DNA from: Spirulinaceae cyanobacterium SM2_1_0 | GTDB lineage: Bacteria; Cyanobacteriota; Cyanobacteriia; Cyanobacteriales; Spirulinaceae | Direction of reading: 5' to 3' | DNA: 64,000 nucleotides | NCBI GenBank assembly: GCA_012031265.1 | Contig: JAAUTY010000016.1 | Location: forward strand, 1 to 64,000 | Part shown: positions 53,384 to 62,250 of the stretch, piece by piece | Position numbering within the stretch: position 1 is the stretch's first letter | Layout: every line of letters starts with the position of its first letter | Made by a program: the position numbers and the translations under genes | Notes under the pieces: model-generated | Seen by the model: only the letters and a program-made list of their open reading frames with translations | Told to the model about the DNA's origin: nothing | The model's database searches: none

Positions 53384-54814
53384 TTACTGAATCGCCATCT
53401 GAAAATCTTGAGATGCTGGCTGATCGATCACTTGACTCAAGAAAGCTCTTGAAATCTGAGGCTCTACAGCATCCCACTCCAAAACATAGGTTTGATAGAG
53501 CCGAATTAAATTCTTCCTCATTTCAGGAGGTGTTAAGCTTTCCATCCCATGAGTTCTATCTACTATATCGTCAAGGTCAGGAAATCTTCGGGTTAATGAC
53601 TCCCATCGAGGGATGGCATCTTCTGAATAATTCAGCAATCTCTTGAGCGTAGAAACTTGCGCCAGCATATTTTGACGATGCAACCTGATGTCACCCACTG
53701 GACGAATACCATGAGGCACTATGTAATGAGTTCGGTCTTCTATCTGTGAGGCGGCAAGCGCCTGTTTTCTCAATATGCAAGATGAGCAGTAGCCACATTG
53801 AATAGGTTGCTTACGATGCGGACTATCGCATGATTTCGTCAACGGTGGTAAATCATGTCTTGCATCTTCCGACAATTGCTGACACATCTCAGCTTTAGTC
53901 CAAAAAAGGAAAGGATTCCGGACTCTAAATTCCTCTCCCATAATTTCTGACATAAGATCGCTAACCCGAAGCAGGGTTAAGGGATGAACTGACCGAGAGT
54001 GATCGAGACCAACAGCAGATTTTCGATAGGGGAGATTGATTGCACCAATACCGTTTTCGTATAAATAAAGTACTTTCTGACCCATTAAGTACGTACAAGC
54101 TGCGCCAAGCAATGTAAACACAACCCCTCTTGCACGGGGAATCTTGTTTTTGATATGCAAATTGCTCTCAGAAAAACGAATTGGAACTCTACAAAGATTT
54201 AATCGATTAGGAAAAGATGGCAAGAGTGCTTGAAAGATCTGTTTTTGACGTGCATAGGCATTGTCATTACTTCCTGTTCCAAATAGCATGAAAGATATTT
54301 GACGATTTTCCTTAAGGTGAGTGTAAAGCCCAGCTAAAGCATCAAGTCCACCACTCCAAAGTACTACTTCGTCTATATAGGGATCAGATGAAGCAAGTAG
54401 GGGTTGTTGCTCAACAAAACGTCCCAAGTCAACTCTTTTAGAAAATTCAAATATCCATCTGCTTCCGGTGGCCCATTCGAGAAAACTAGAGAGCTTATTT
54501 TGAAAAGAGCTTTGGTTTAAAATCTCTGGATGACGTATTGGAAGGACAATATGAATTTTGGTTTGCTGTTGCCTCAGACTTTGAGAAATCAAACGATCAG
54601 CTGCATGAATAGCAACAGCCAGATCAATAATATCAGCAACGATAGAGGGAAATTCTTTTTGTGTTCGATAACTAAATTCACTATCGTCTACAGCAATTCT
54701 CACATTACTTTCTGTGTTCCCAGAGTAGTCATGTAAGCATATATTTCCACCACTATTCATCACAGACTCGAAAAGCAAGGTGAAATCGGGAGTTTGCGTA
54801 CTTTGTCTTTCCAT
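53384..54814 (-). CDS. QueC-like PP-loop protein (QatC-type)
   Basis: 476 aa. The N-terminal third (FPSIVADIIDLAVAIHAADR, KIHIVLPIRHPEILNQ, LSSFLEWATGSRWIFEF) resembles the extension seen in defence-associated QueC homologues such as QatC. The PP-loop is VVLWSGGLDALAGLYTHL (SGGLD, with Ala replacing the usual Ser next). A QueC-like zinc site follows: CDSPHRKQPIQCGYCSSCILRKQAL. QueC makes 7-cyano-7-deazaguanine; the defence homologues are thought to use related chemistry. No QatA ATPase or QatD TatD nuclease is adjacent. AT-rich. Confidence 0.82.
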   Translation of the reverse strand: MERQSTQTPDFTLLFESVMNSGGNICLHDYSGNTESNVRIAVDDSEFSYRTQKEFPSIVADIIDLAVAIHAADRLISQSLRQQQTKIHIVLPIRHPEILNQSSFQNKLSSFLEWATGSRWIFEFSKRVDLGRFVEQQPLLASSDPYIDEVVLWSGGLDALAGLYTHLKENRQISFMLFGTGSNDNAYARQKQIFQALLPSFPNRLNLCRVPIRFSESNLHIKNKIPRARGVVFTLLGAACTYLMGQKVLYLYENGIGAINLPYRKSAVGLDHSRSVHPLTLLRVSDLMSEIMGEEFRVRNPFLFWTKAEMCQQLSEDARHDLPPLTKSCDSPHRKQPIQCGYCSSCILRKQALAASQIEDRTHYIVPHGIRPVGDIRLHRQNMLAQVSTLKRLLNYSEDAIPRWESLTRRFPDLDDIVDRTHGMESLTPPEMRKNLIRLYQTYVLEWDAVEPQISRAFLSQVIDQPASQDFQMAIQ

Positions 54815-54819
54815 TTTAC

Positions 54820-55452
54820 TTAACCTGCTAAAAGATCCTCATCTAAATCGATTGCTTTTCGAGAAGAACTTCGAGGCATGGATAACCTGGCTACACTTTG
54901 ATTTCTGATAGCAGTTTGGGTGAATTTTCGAATCCCAGAATCTATACTTGGCTTCATTGCCTCAATTCGCTTGTCAAGTATTTCTTGAGCAACGCCTGCA
55001 TGGTGTTCTGAAGTCAATGGAATACGTTCTTTAAACTCTGATTCATAAACTTCATGAGCATACCGTCTCCAAATAGATTCTGAAGTATGGGTAATGTCTA
55101 CCTCTCGTCCATATCTAAGGTCGTTGAGGTAACTCTTGCCTGCGCTCAACATCAGATCTTTGACATAGCGCGATCCATCTGACTGTTGAACTAGGTTGTC
55201 GAATTCCACACTAAGTTTGGCGAAGTCACTTTCCCTGGCTTCTTCAAGATTGCTAATTATTTGTGCAATACTAGCCGCCATTTGTTGAGATAGTGTAATA
55301 GAGAGATCGCCTTTATCTTTCAGGTCTTTCTTGAGTGCTTCTAGTAAAGCTCTGGCACAGTCGTCGCTGGTGGCAACCCCTTCGCAAAGCCACTTGTACG
55401 GTTCTTGATAAAGCCGTCTCAATCTGCTGTGGACAATATCTCCATCGGGCAT
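54820..55452 (-). CDS. unknown protein, first gene of the QueC-like island
   Basis: 210 aa. ATG 55452 has a strong Shine-Dalgarno (GGAGG five bases before). Predicted all-helical and charged: RLRRLYQEPYKWLCEGVATS, ARALLEALKKDLKDKGDLSI, AASIAQIISNLEEARESDFA, SIWRRYAHEVYESEFKERIP. No motif that I recognise. Only 5 bp separate it from the QueC-like gene, so the two are co-translated and probably partners. Confidence 0.7.
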   Translation of the reverse strand: MPDGDIVHSRLRRLYQEPYKWLCEGVATSDDCARALLEALKKDLKDKGDLSITLSQQMAASIAQIISNLEEARESDFAKLSVEFDNLVQQSDGSRYVKDLMLSAGKSYLNDLRYGREVDITHTSESIWRRYAHEVYESEFKERIPLTSEHHAGVAQEILDKRIEAMKPSIDSGIRKFTQTAIRNQSVARLSMPRSSSRKAIDLDEDLLAG

Positions 55453-55505
55453 GAAAACCTCCGCCTCTTGGAGTTCTTTAATACTCCAAAGCTAACTCAC
55501 GCACC

Positions 55506-55516
55506 TGACATTGTCA
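55506..55516. promoter_or_regulatory. palindrome TGACATTGTCA overlapping the -35 of the island promoter
   Basis: On the minus strand TTGACA is followed after 17 bases by TAGCTT, about 30 bases before the GGAGG of the first island gene. TGACA-A-TGTCA overlaps the -35 box and is a natural operator candidate for the XRE-ImmA/IrrE protein. Confidence 0.45.
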
Positions 55517-55840
55517 ACTATTTATTGAATTTTTTTCTGAAAATGTCAGCTCAGGGTTTTGACGGATGCCCAAATGGCTTGATTGATGCAGCAGTCAGCC
55601 ATGATCTCTGAAAAGATTCAGGCACTAAAACCCAGGAACAGCCAGGCTTTCAGCCCCAATCAATTTTTAGCGATCAATCCAGATTGCCATAGATAATGCG
55701 ACGGAGAGAATAATCTTCGTCAAGATGAAGCTGTGGCTCCAGTGTCAGGTGGGCAGTATGAAAATTCGCTTGGAGCGTGCTGCCGGAAAGATCCTGGTGC
55801 TGAGTTCCAAGTTACTTGTGGCTGCTCAAGCGCACCGTTC
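55517..55840. other. gap between the island and the collapsed kinase
   Basis: About 320 bp without a recognisable gene; AT-rich up to about 55.7 kb, then composition returns to that of the chromosome. Confidence 0.4.
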
Positions 55841-56494
55841 TCAAGTGCTGGTCGCGGCCGTCGCGGCGGGGAGTGGCAGGCAGACTGTGAAGCAGGTGCG
55901 CCCCGGTTGCGAATCAACGCTCACAGTTCCCTGGTGGCGATTGCGAATGATGCGGCTGACGGCATCGAGGTCCAGACCGGAGCCTTCGCCCATCGCTTTG
56001 GTGGTGAAAAATGGCTCGAAGATGCGCGACTGGATCGACGCGGGAATGCCGCTGCCAGAGTCAATAATTTCCACCCGCAGGTGGTCATGGTCGCGGGCGA
56101 TCGCCACTGTCAGCGTCCCTTTGCCGTCCATCGCCGCGATCGCATTGTCAATCAGATTCGTCCACACCTGATTCAACTCACTGCCATAGGCGCAAACCTG
56201 CGGCAGCTCCGGCTCATACTGGCGGTGAACGGTAATCCCGGACTTGAGCTTGTAGGCGAGGAGTTTGAGGGTATCTTCCAGCCCGTCGCGAACATCTACA
56301 ACCTGCTGCGCGCCGCGATCGAGATGCGAGTAGGACTTCATCATGAAGAAACCGTTGGGGTTGCTGCCTTCGGCCAGCAGGGTGGTGCCTGCCGGGACGG
56401 TGAGTTCGTGGGCGCGATCGCAAACCCACTGCAATTGCGACGGCGGCAATTGTTGAAACGGCTCCAGCGCCAGCAACTCATCCACACACAACAT
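55841..56494 (-). pseudogene. cNMP-binding/histidine-kinase protein with large internal deletion
   Basis: The frame is open for 217 codons but joins two ends of a longer protein. The start is the beginning of a cyclic-nucleotide-binding domain (LLALEPFQQLPPSQLQWVCD, VPAGTTLLAEGSNPNGFF). From about residue 52 it is the C-terminal part of a histidine kinase (KSYSHLDRGAQQVVDVRDGL, VWTNLIDNAIAAM, DSGSGIP, FTTKAMGEGSGLDLDAVSRI). The rest of the cNMP domain and the H-box region are absent. Preceded by GAGGAGGG and a matching truncated partner gene. Confidence 0.75.
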
Positions 56495-56506
56495 CAGCGG
56501 CCCTCC

Positions 56507-56697
56507 TCAGAGATTGCTGAGATAGCGATGGACAAACTGAACGCAGATGCTGCCCTCGCCGACCCCCGCCGCCACGCGCTTGATCGATCGGTGCGGAGGA
56601 TGCGATAGCGCTCGCCATACTGCCGTCGCAGGTCACGAGCGATCGCCTGCAAGACTTCTGGATCGTCGTCAACAGTGAGGATTACAGGTTTATTCAC
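56507..56697 (-). pseudogene. fused response regulator/thioredoxin reductase reduced to its two ends
   Basis: Starts as a receiver domain (MNKPVILTVDDDPEVLQAIA, RDLRRQYGERYRIL). Then, with a change of frame at about 56595, it continues as the extreme C-terminus of a thioredoxin-reductase domain (SIKRVAAGVGEGSICVQFVH, RYLSNL, stop 56507). About 480-500 codons between are missing. In bacteria this RR/TrxR gene is the usual partner of the cNMP-kinase gene next door, which is collapsed the same way. Confidence 0.75.
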
Positions 56698-56736
56698 AGT
56701 CCAAAGACACTCGCGAAAATGAAGCGTCGGGCATGG

Positions 56737-56970
56737 CTAGAGCGCAGGCATCCCCGCCAAGACGTAATGCAGGAAGGCGTAGGTGCTTCTGGCTGGCAGC
56801 CGCAGGGATTCGCCCTGATACTCGATGATGTGCTCGCCCCGCACCTCGCCGCAGGCGGTGCAAGTCAGGGCGGCGCGGCTCAAGGCATCAACACTGAGGG
56901 TTAGAATTTGCCGTTCGAGCCAGGGATCGAAGTTTGGGAAGGCGGGCGGCATGGCGGAATTTGCAGTCAT
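56737..56970 (-). CDS. hypothetical small protein
   Basis: 77 aa. PNFDPWLERQILTLSVDALS, ALTCTACGEVRGEHIIEYQG, ESLRLPARSTYAFLHYVLAG. One CXXC (CTAC) but no second pair, so zinc binding is uncertain. 39 bp upstream of the collapsed RR gene on the same strand. Not recognised. Confidence 0.45.
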   Translation of the reverse strand: MTANSAMPPAFPNFDPWLERQILTLSVDALSRAALTCTACGEVRGEHIIEYQGESLRLPARSTYAFLHYVLAGMPAL

Positions 56971-56990
56971 TGGCGGGAGCGATCGCGCGG

Positions 56991-57095
56991 CTAGTACCGC
57001 TACGCGGAATTTTGAGTTTTGAGTTTTGAGTGATGAGTGCAGACAATACGGGCATCCTGCGGATCTTGAATGGGCATCTCATTTCCGCCGCCTTG
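56991..57095 (+). repeat. 111-bp CTAG element, copy E (right end lost)
   Basis: Left CTAGTACCGCTACGCGG intact; the right end stops at CCGCCGCCTTG and continues as GGCTGGGG instead of TACTAG. A second copy follows 25 bp later in the same orientation. Confidence 0.8.
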
Positions 57096-57119
57096 GGCTG
57101 GGGTGCTGACAAGCGCTAG

Positions 57120-57230
57120 CTAGTACCGCTACGCGGAATTTTGAGTTCTGGGTTTTGAGTTTTGAGTGCCTGCAAGACGGGAATCCTGGGAATTTTGAAT
57201 AGGCATCTCATTTCCGCCCTCTTGTACTAG
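57120..57230 (+). repeat. 111-bp CTAG element, copy F (diverged)
   Basis: Both CTAG ends present, but the central part differs (GTGCCTGCAAGACGGGAATC, CTGGGAATTTTGAATAGGC). This makes it a separate subfamily, nearer to the hypF copy. Confidence 0.85.
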
Positions 57231-57450
57231 GGTGCTCGCGTCCAGATGCGGAGTGCAAACGAGCACATTGTAATCGCAATCGCCCCAATATGACTGACGA
57301 TGCGACGTGGCGCGACGCGGTGTCTCCAATCCTGACTAGTGTTGGCTATTTCCGAAAACCCGGCACGCCCCAGAGGCTCTCAAAATACCGTATGCTATTG
57401 GGCAGATTTGCTTAGACGGCATCGTAGCGCCGACCGCTCAATCTGCCGCC
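57231..57450. other. gap upstream of the TIR-AAA gene
   Basis: 220 bp without a gene; holds the promoter region of the following gene. Confidence 0.35.
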
Positions 57451-59370
57451 ATGCCCATAGCAGGCGACATGAGAGACACCATCAGGGCTTCTGAACTCGG
57501 ACTCGGCATCGTCGAGATTGCTAGACGAAAGAAAGGCTGGACGCGCACCAGTACTCCCCTCTGGTGGGATCTCGCCCGGACGTCGCGCGCCACGCTGCGG
57601 CGTTTTTGGCGCGGCATCGCCATCCAGCGGGACGCCTTTGAGGAGATTTGTCGCGTCGTCGGCATCCGCGACTGGCAGTTGATCGCGGACGATTGGCTGT
57701 GGCCGGAAAATTTGACCCTGAATCTCGAGGCGCTCTACTGGTGGGCGGTGGGGCAACATGAAACCGCCACGCGGCTCGCCCCCGGACTGATTGAAGAGCT
57801 GCGCCGACTGGCAAAACCGCTGCCCGCAACGACTCAACGCCTGACGGTACTCTACTGCACCGATCCAGAGAGCGAGGCATTGGCGCGCCACTTGCAACTG
57901 GGCTTGCTCGCCGCTGGCTATACTCTGTCGCTGGCGGGCGATCGCCAGCGACAGGGATTGACCTGGGTACAGCGGCTGTCTGAGGAATTCGTGCACTGCG
58001 AAGGCCTACTCCTGCTCCTGTCCAATGTGGCGGCTCGCAGCGAGTGGCTGACCGATGCGGTGCGGCAGGCGCGCGAACAACAGGTCAACCACGAGGGTAA
58101 GCCTTGTTTGCTGCCGATTCGGGTCGGTTCCGGGGCTGTTCGCTTGAACTACGACCTTCAGGGTTATCTCATTGACCGACCGGTTTGGAGTTGGCAGGAC
58201 GAACGCGATACACCGGGCTTGCTGCAACGCCTCTGCCAACAATTGCAGTCCGATCAACGGGCGATCGCTCCGCCTTCGTTCTCCGAGCCGCTCGCCCCGT
58301 TGCTGCCCGACAGCCAGCCCTCGCCCAGTGCCGAGCCAGAGTTGCAACTCGAACATCCCGGCGGTCAGGTCAACCTCGACTCGCGCTTCTACATTCCGCG
58401 GCCACCGAGCGAGGATGAGGCGATCGCCGCCATCTTGCAACCCGGCGCGCTGATCCGCATCAAAGCCCCGCGCCAGATGGGCAAAACCTCACTGATGGCA
58501 CGCATTTTGCAGCGCGGTCGCCAGGCCGATTACAACACGGTGCCACTCAGCTTCCAGCTTGCCGATAGCCCCGTATTCAGTGACCTCGAGCGTCTGTTGC
58601 AATGGTTCTGTGCCAGTGTCGGGCGGCGCTTGGGGTTGTCGCAGCGTCCCCGCGAGACTTGGGATGCGATGTACAGCAGCAAGGAAAACTGCACCATCTA
58701 CTTCGAGGATCATGTCTTGCCCAACCTGACGCAGCCTTTGGTTCTGGGGCTAGACGAGGTGGATCGGGTCTTTCAGCACCCGGCGATCGCCGCTGACTTT
58801 TTCAGCCTGCTGCGTGCCTGGTATGATGCCGGTCGCGATGGCGATCGCCCCCACTGGCAACACCTCCGCTTGGTCGTCGTCCACTCCACCGAAGTCTACG
58901 TGCCGCTAGCGCTGAACCGCTCCCCTTTCAATGTCGGGCTGCCGGTCGTGTTGCCGGAGCTGACTGGCCCACAAGTGCAACAGTTGGCCGCGTTGCATGG
59001 GTTGTCCGGGACGGCGGCGGATTGCGAGGCACTGATGGCGATGGTCGGCGGTCATCCTTATCTGATTCGTCTCGCCCTCTACCACGTCGCGCGGGGCTAC
59101 CAGACGCTGCCGGCACTCTTGACCACGGCCCCGACAGAGGCCGGCATCTATGGCGATCACCTCCGCCGTCACCTCTGGCAACTGGAGCAGCATCCTGAGT
59201 TGGCCGAAGCGATGGAGGATGTTGCCGTTACCGAGACGCCGGTGCGTTTGGAGACGGCGATCGCTTTCAAGCTGCACAGCATGGGCCTGGTTCACTGGGC
59301 AGGCAGCCATGTCGTGCCCCGCTGCGAGTTGTATCGTCGCTATTTTCAGGATCGCTTCGGGGCGTCCTAG
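57451..59370 (+). CDS. TIR-like / AAA STAND-type conflict protein
   Basis: 639 aa. An alternative start is ATG 57469 (MRDTIRASE), which fits relatives better. An N-terminal HTH-like module (about 7-85: GLGIVEIARRKKGWTRTSTP, ARTSRATLRRFWRGIAIQRD, FEEICRVVGIRDWQLIADD) is common to cyanobacterial effector-associated proteins. A TIR-fold domain follows (about 128-235: RLTVLYCTDPESEALARHLQ, FVHCEGLLLLLSNVAARSEW). Then an AAA_35-type P-loop domain (GALIRIKAPRQMGKTSLMAR; Walker B PLVLGLDEVDRVF; VVVHSTEVYVPL; MVGGHPYLIRLALYHVARG). The usual catalytic Glu three residues after the SEW Trp is Asp, so NADase activity is doubtful. Confidence 0.82.
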   Translation: MPIAGDMRDTIRASELGLGIVEIARRKKGWTRTSTPLWWDLARTSRATLRRFWRGIAIQRDAFEEICRVVGIRDWQLIADDWLWPENLTLNLEALYWWAVGQHETATRLAPGLIEELRRLAKPLPATTQRLTVLYCTDPESEALARHLQLGLLAAGYTLSLAGDRQRQGLTWVQRLSEEFVHCEGLLLLLSNVAARSEWLTDAVRQAREQQVNHEGKPCLLPIRVGSGAVRLNYDLQGYLIDRPVWSWQDERDTPGLLQRLCQQLQSDQRAIAPPSFSEPLAPLLPDSQPSPSAEPELQLEHPGGQVNLDSRFYIPRPPSEDEAIAAILQPGALIRIKAPRQMGKTSLMARILQRGRQADYNTVPLSFQLADSPVFSDLERLLQWFCASVGRRLGLSQRPRETWDAMYSSKENCTIYFEDHVLPNLTQPLVLGLDEVDRVFQHPAIAADFFSLLRAWYDAGRDGDRPHWQHLRLVVVHSTEVYVPLALNRSPFNVGLPVVLPELTGPQVQQLAALHGLSGTAADCEALMAMVGGHPYLIRLALYHVARGYQTLPALLTTAPTEAGIYGDHLRRHLWQLEQHPELAEAMEDVAVTETPVRLETAIAFKLHSMGLVHWAGSHVVPRCELYRRYFQDRFGAS

Positions 59371-59469
59371 CAAGCCAGCCGGGTGAATCACTCCGGAAGC
59401 AGGCAGGCGGACGCGCAAGGTTTATAGTGGGTTGCAGATTCATAACGTTCGTGTTGTAGCAGTGAGGAA

Positions 59470-60063
59470 ATGAAGACGGTGATGCCATCACAAGCGAGTC
59501 CACGGCGACGAGTGCGGCGCTATCCGAACCTAAAGCGGCGATCGCCCCTCGTCTTGCTGGCGATTTTGCTGCTCTTCTGCTGCATCGCCCTGGGAACCAC
59601 AGCCTCGCTCGCCCTCACACCATCCCATCTGGCCCAACAGTCGGCGGCGGGCGATCGCAACCTGATCGAGGCCGTCGATCCGATCCCGGCCGATCTGCAA
59701 CTGTCCGCAGAAGTGTACCTAGAGAAATGCGGGACTTGCCACCTTGCCTTGCCGCCCGAGGTGATGCCCTCAGAAACCTGGCGGCAGCTTCTGATGAATC
59801 CCCAAGACCACTACAACGTCTCACTAGACTTGATTACGCCAGAAATTTTGTTGATATGGCGTTACCTCAATAACTTCTCGCGCGCCCTCAACGAGGGCGA
59901 GTCCGAGCCGTATCGCGTCGCCGATTCCCGCTTCTTCCAAGCCTTGCACCCGCGAGTTGAATTCAGCGAGACGCCGGGGCTAGAAACCTGCGCCACCTGC
60001 CACAACCGCGCCGCCGAGTTCAACTTCCGCAGCCTGACGCCCGAGTGGCTCGATGCTTCTTAG
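59470..60063 (+). CDS. dihaem cytochrome c
   Basis: 197 aa. Basic N-terminus, a TM/signal segment (RRSPLVLLAILLLFCCIALG, about 23-43), then two haem motifs: CGTCH at about 92 and CATCH at about 178. Between them WRQLLMNPQDHYNVSLDLIT and ILLIWRYLNNFSRALNEGES are typical of the cyanobacterial dihaem cytochrome family with a membrane anchor. Probably a lumenal or periplasmic electron carrier. Converges on the ABC ATPase gene. Confidence 0.9.
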   Translation: MKTVMPSQASPRRRVRRYPNLKRRSPLVLLAILLLFCCIALGTTASLALTPSHLAQQSAAGDRNLIEAVDPIPADLQLSAEVYLEKCGTCHLALPPEVMPSETWRQLLMNPQDHYNVSLDLITPEILLIWRYLNNFSRALNEGESEPYRVADSRFFQALHPRVEFSETPGLETCATCHNRAAEFNFRSLTPEWLDAS

Positions 60064-60169
60064 GACGTGCCATCAATGATTGTGTCGGTCAGTCAGCTTA
60101 CACATCCCTCTGGATCCAAGGGGCAATAGTATCCCTCAGGATCACGATACGGCTGTCAGCCTGCAGGTG

Positions 60170-60937
60170 CTAAACGCTCACCTCACTCATGGCGGCTTGC
60201 AGATGTTGGCTGACGGTGCGGCAATAGTCGAGGCATTGCACCGAAGTGCGGAAGTCGGGCGATCGCGGATAAGGCGCAGCGATCGCGACTTCCGCAAAGA
60301 CACGGCCCGGACTGGCTGCCAAGACCACAATGCGGCTAGAGAGATAGACCGCCTCGTAGATATTGTGCGTGACGAAAATCGTCGTCCACTGCTGCTGCTG
60401 CCAAAGCACGAGCAGCTCCTCATTCAGCTTGCCGCGGGTGATTTCGTCCAGCGCCCCGAATGGCTCGTCCATGAGCAACACCCGGGGTTGCATCACGAGA
60501 GCACGGGCGATGGAGACGCGCATCTTCATGCCGCCGGACAGTTGGCGAGGGTAGGCACGCTCAGAACCCTGCAAACCGACACGGTGCAGTGCGGCTTGGG
60601 CGGCAGCGCGTGCCTGACGGCGTGGCATTCCAGCCAGTATCAGGGGCAGACTGATGTTCTCGATCACGGTCGCCCAGGGCATCAGTGCTGCTTCTTGGAA
60701 GACAAAGGCGAGATCCCGTTCGGGGCGATCACCCGACCAGTGCAGTTCCCCTGCTGTCAGTGACGAGAGCTGGGCGATCGCCCGCAGCACAGTACTTTTG
60801 CCGCAGCCCGACGCGCCCACCAAGCTGACAAACTCCCCGGCTCTCACAGTCAGACTGAGAGCCTGCAAGGCAACAGTGCCGTTGGCATAGACCTTGGTAG
60901 CGTTTTTTAACTGGAGTAAGGGGCGATCGTCGCTCAT
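60170..60937 (-). CDS. ABC transporter ATP-binding protein (SsuB/TauB/ThiZ type)
   Basis: 255 aa. Walker [11 protein letters not shown]-loop [12 protein letters not shown], signature [15 protein letters not shown], Walker [15 protein letters not shown]-loop [23 protein letters not shown] and the downstream [10 protein letters not shown] are typical of the nitrate/sulfonate/THI5-like subfamily. Overlaps the binding-protein gene by 4 bp (ATGA). No permease gene is adjacent. Confidence 0.93.
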   Translation of the reverse strand: MSDDRPLLQLKNATKVYANGTVALQALSLTVRAGEFVSLVGASGCGKSTVLRAIAQLSSLTAGELHWSGDRPERDLAFVFQEAALMPWATVIENISLPLILAGMPRRQARAAAQAALHRVGLQGSERAYPRQLSGGMKMRVSIARALVMQPRVLLMDEPFGALDEITRGKLNEELLVLWQQQQWTTIFVTHNIYEAVYLSSRIVVLAASPGRVFAEVAIAAPYPRSPDFRTSVQCLDYCRTVSQHLQAAMSEVSV

Positions 60938-61980
60938 AAAGCCGGTTGACCTTGATTGACGAATTCGAGCGTAAACGCCTGGGTATAGTCCACATCCGCA
61001 GCGTAGACCCCAGCCGCCACCATCGATTCAAAGAATGTCTGCCAGCGTTCCGCCGTCATCGCCCCGATCCCCAGTTCTTTCGTCTCACCGGAGAGCACTA
61101 GGTCATACTCCTGCATCTTTGCCAAACCGTAGGCGAGCTGCTCGTCACGCATCTCGGGGTTGGCAGCTTGAATCAACTGATTACCGGGTTCAGGGTTTTC
61201 AAAATAGCTGTACCAGCCCGCAATCGATGCCTTGACAAAACGCTGTACGAGGTCGGGATTTTGCTCAACGATCTCGCGGCGAGTTTCAATCGTCGTAGAA
61301 TAGGGGTTGTAGCCATAGTCAGCGAGCAAGAGGACAACCGGTTCAAAGCCGCCTTCTTGCTCCACTTTCAGAGGCTCCGAGGAGAGATAGCCCTGCTGTG
61401 CGACTTGCTTGTCCGCGAGGAAAGGACCGATGGTGAAGTTGTAGGGACGCTTCTGATCATCGGTGAAGCCGTACTTGGCTTTTAGCAAGGGCCAGTAGGT
61501 TGTGTTGGCACTGGCTGAGATGTAGATGGGGCGACCCTTCAAATCAGCCAGATCGTCAACGCCGGTATCGGGATGGGCGAGCAAAATTTGCGGATCTTTT
61601 TGAAAAATCGCCGCGACCGTGACCTTGGGAATACCCTCAGCAACAGCCCGGATGGCATCCGCCCCTGAACTCATATAAAAGTCCAGGACACCCGACATTA
61701 ATAACTGTGTGCCATTGACTTGCGGGCCACCCATTTCGATCGTGACATCAAGCCCATACTGCTCATAGATGCCGGTGGCAACAGCTTGATAAAAGCCGCC
61801 ATGCTCGGCTTGAGCATACCAATTCGTCCCGTAGGTCACACGGTCGAGTTCGCTGGTGCTAGTCTCTGCGGTGTCGCCCGTATCGTTCTGGCTGCGACAG
61901 GCGCTAAAGAGAGCACCAGTCAGGGCGAGGGAACTGTACTGGAGAAAGCGGCGACGCTGAAACAAGGGGGAATGTGGCAT
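60934..61980 (-). CDS. NMT1/THI5-like ABC substrate-binding lipoprotein
   Basis: 348 aa. The N-terminus FQRRRFLQYSSLALTGALFSAC has a twin-arginine motif and lipobox FSAC. Mature domain: RVTYGTNWYAQAEHGGFYQAVATGIYEQYGL, the His-Gly-Gly-Phe segment typical of pyrimidine/thiamine-precursor binding proteins, then VNGTQLLMSGVLDFYMSSGADA and DLADLKGRPIYISASANTTY. Probably imports a pyrimidine or related heterocycle; the ligand is not certain. Confidence 0.9.
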   Translation of the reverse strand: MPHSPLFQRRRFLQYSSLALTGALFSACRSQNDTGDTAETSTSELDRVTYGTNWYAQAEHGGFYQAVATGIYEQYGLDVTIEMGGPQVNGTQLLMSGVLDFYMSSGADAIRAVAEGIPKVTVAAIFQKDPQILLAHPDTGVDDLADLKGRPIYISASANTTYWPLLKAKYGFTDDQKRPYNFTIGPFLADKQVAQQGYLSSEPLKVEQEGGFEPVVLLLADYGYNPYSTTIETRREIVEQNPDLVQRFVKASIAGWYSYFENPEPGNQLIQAANPEMRDEQLAYGLAKMQEYDLVLSGETKELGIGAMTAERWQTFFESMVAAGVYAADVDYTQAFTLEFVNQGQPAL

Positions 61981-62028
61981 GGGTCTAGGGCAGAGAGAGA
62001 GGCGATCGCCGCAGCAACTGGGGTCGCA

Positions 62029-62250
62029 CTAGCCATTATGGCTCAAGCGGGCGGCGCGGCGTGGCTGGGCAGAACTCGCATGAGCGTTGAGTGAGTTGGC
62101 CAGGGTAATGGTCGTTGCTCCCTTCTGACTGATGGGCGCAGGCTGCATCTCGCCACGAAAATCGAGGAGTTGCACCAGTAGCAGATAACCCACGGCGAGC
62201 AAGATGGATATTGCACCGGTCACAATCGCCAGCCATTTCCCTCGATTCAT
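62029..62250 (-). CDS. small single-TM conserved protein
   Basis: 73 aa. MNRGKWLAIVTGAISILLAV, GYLLLVQLLDFRGEMQPAPI: one TM helix followed by a conserved-looking LLDFRGEMxPAP and a variable tail. It resembles small cyanobacterial membrane proteins of unknown function. ATG 62250. 48 bp upstream of the THI5-like binding protein, possibly the same transcript. Confidence 0.7.
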   Translation of the reverse strand: MNRGKWLAIVTGAISILLAVGYLLLVQLLDFRGEMQPAPISQKGATTITLANSLNAHASSAQPRRAARLSHNG

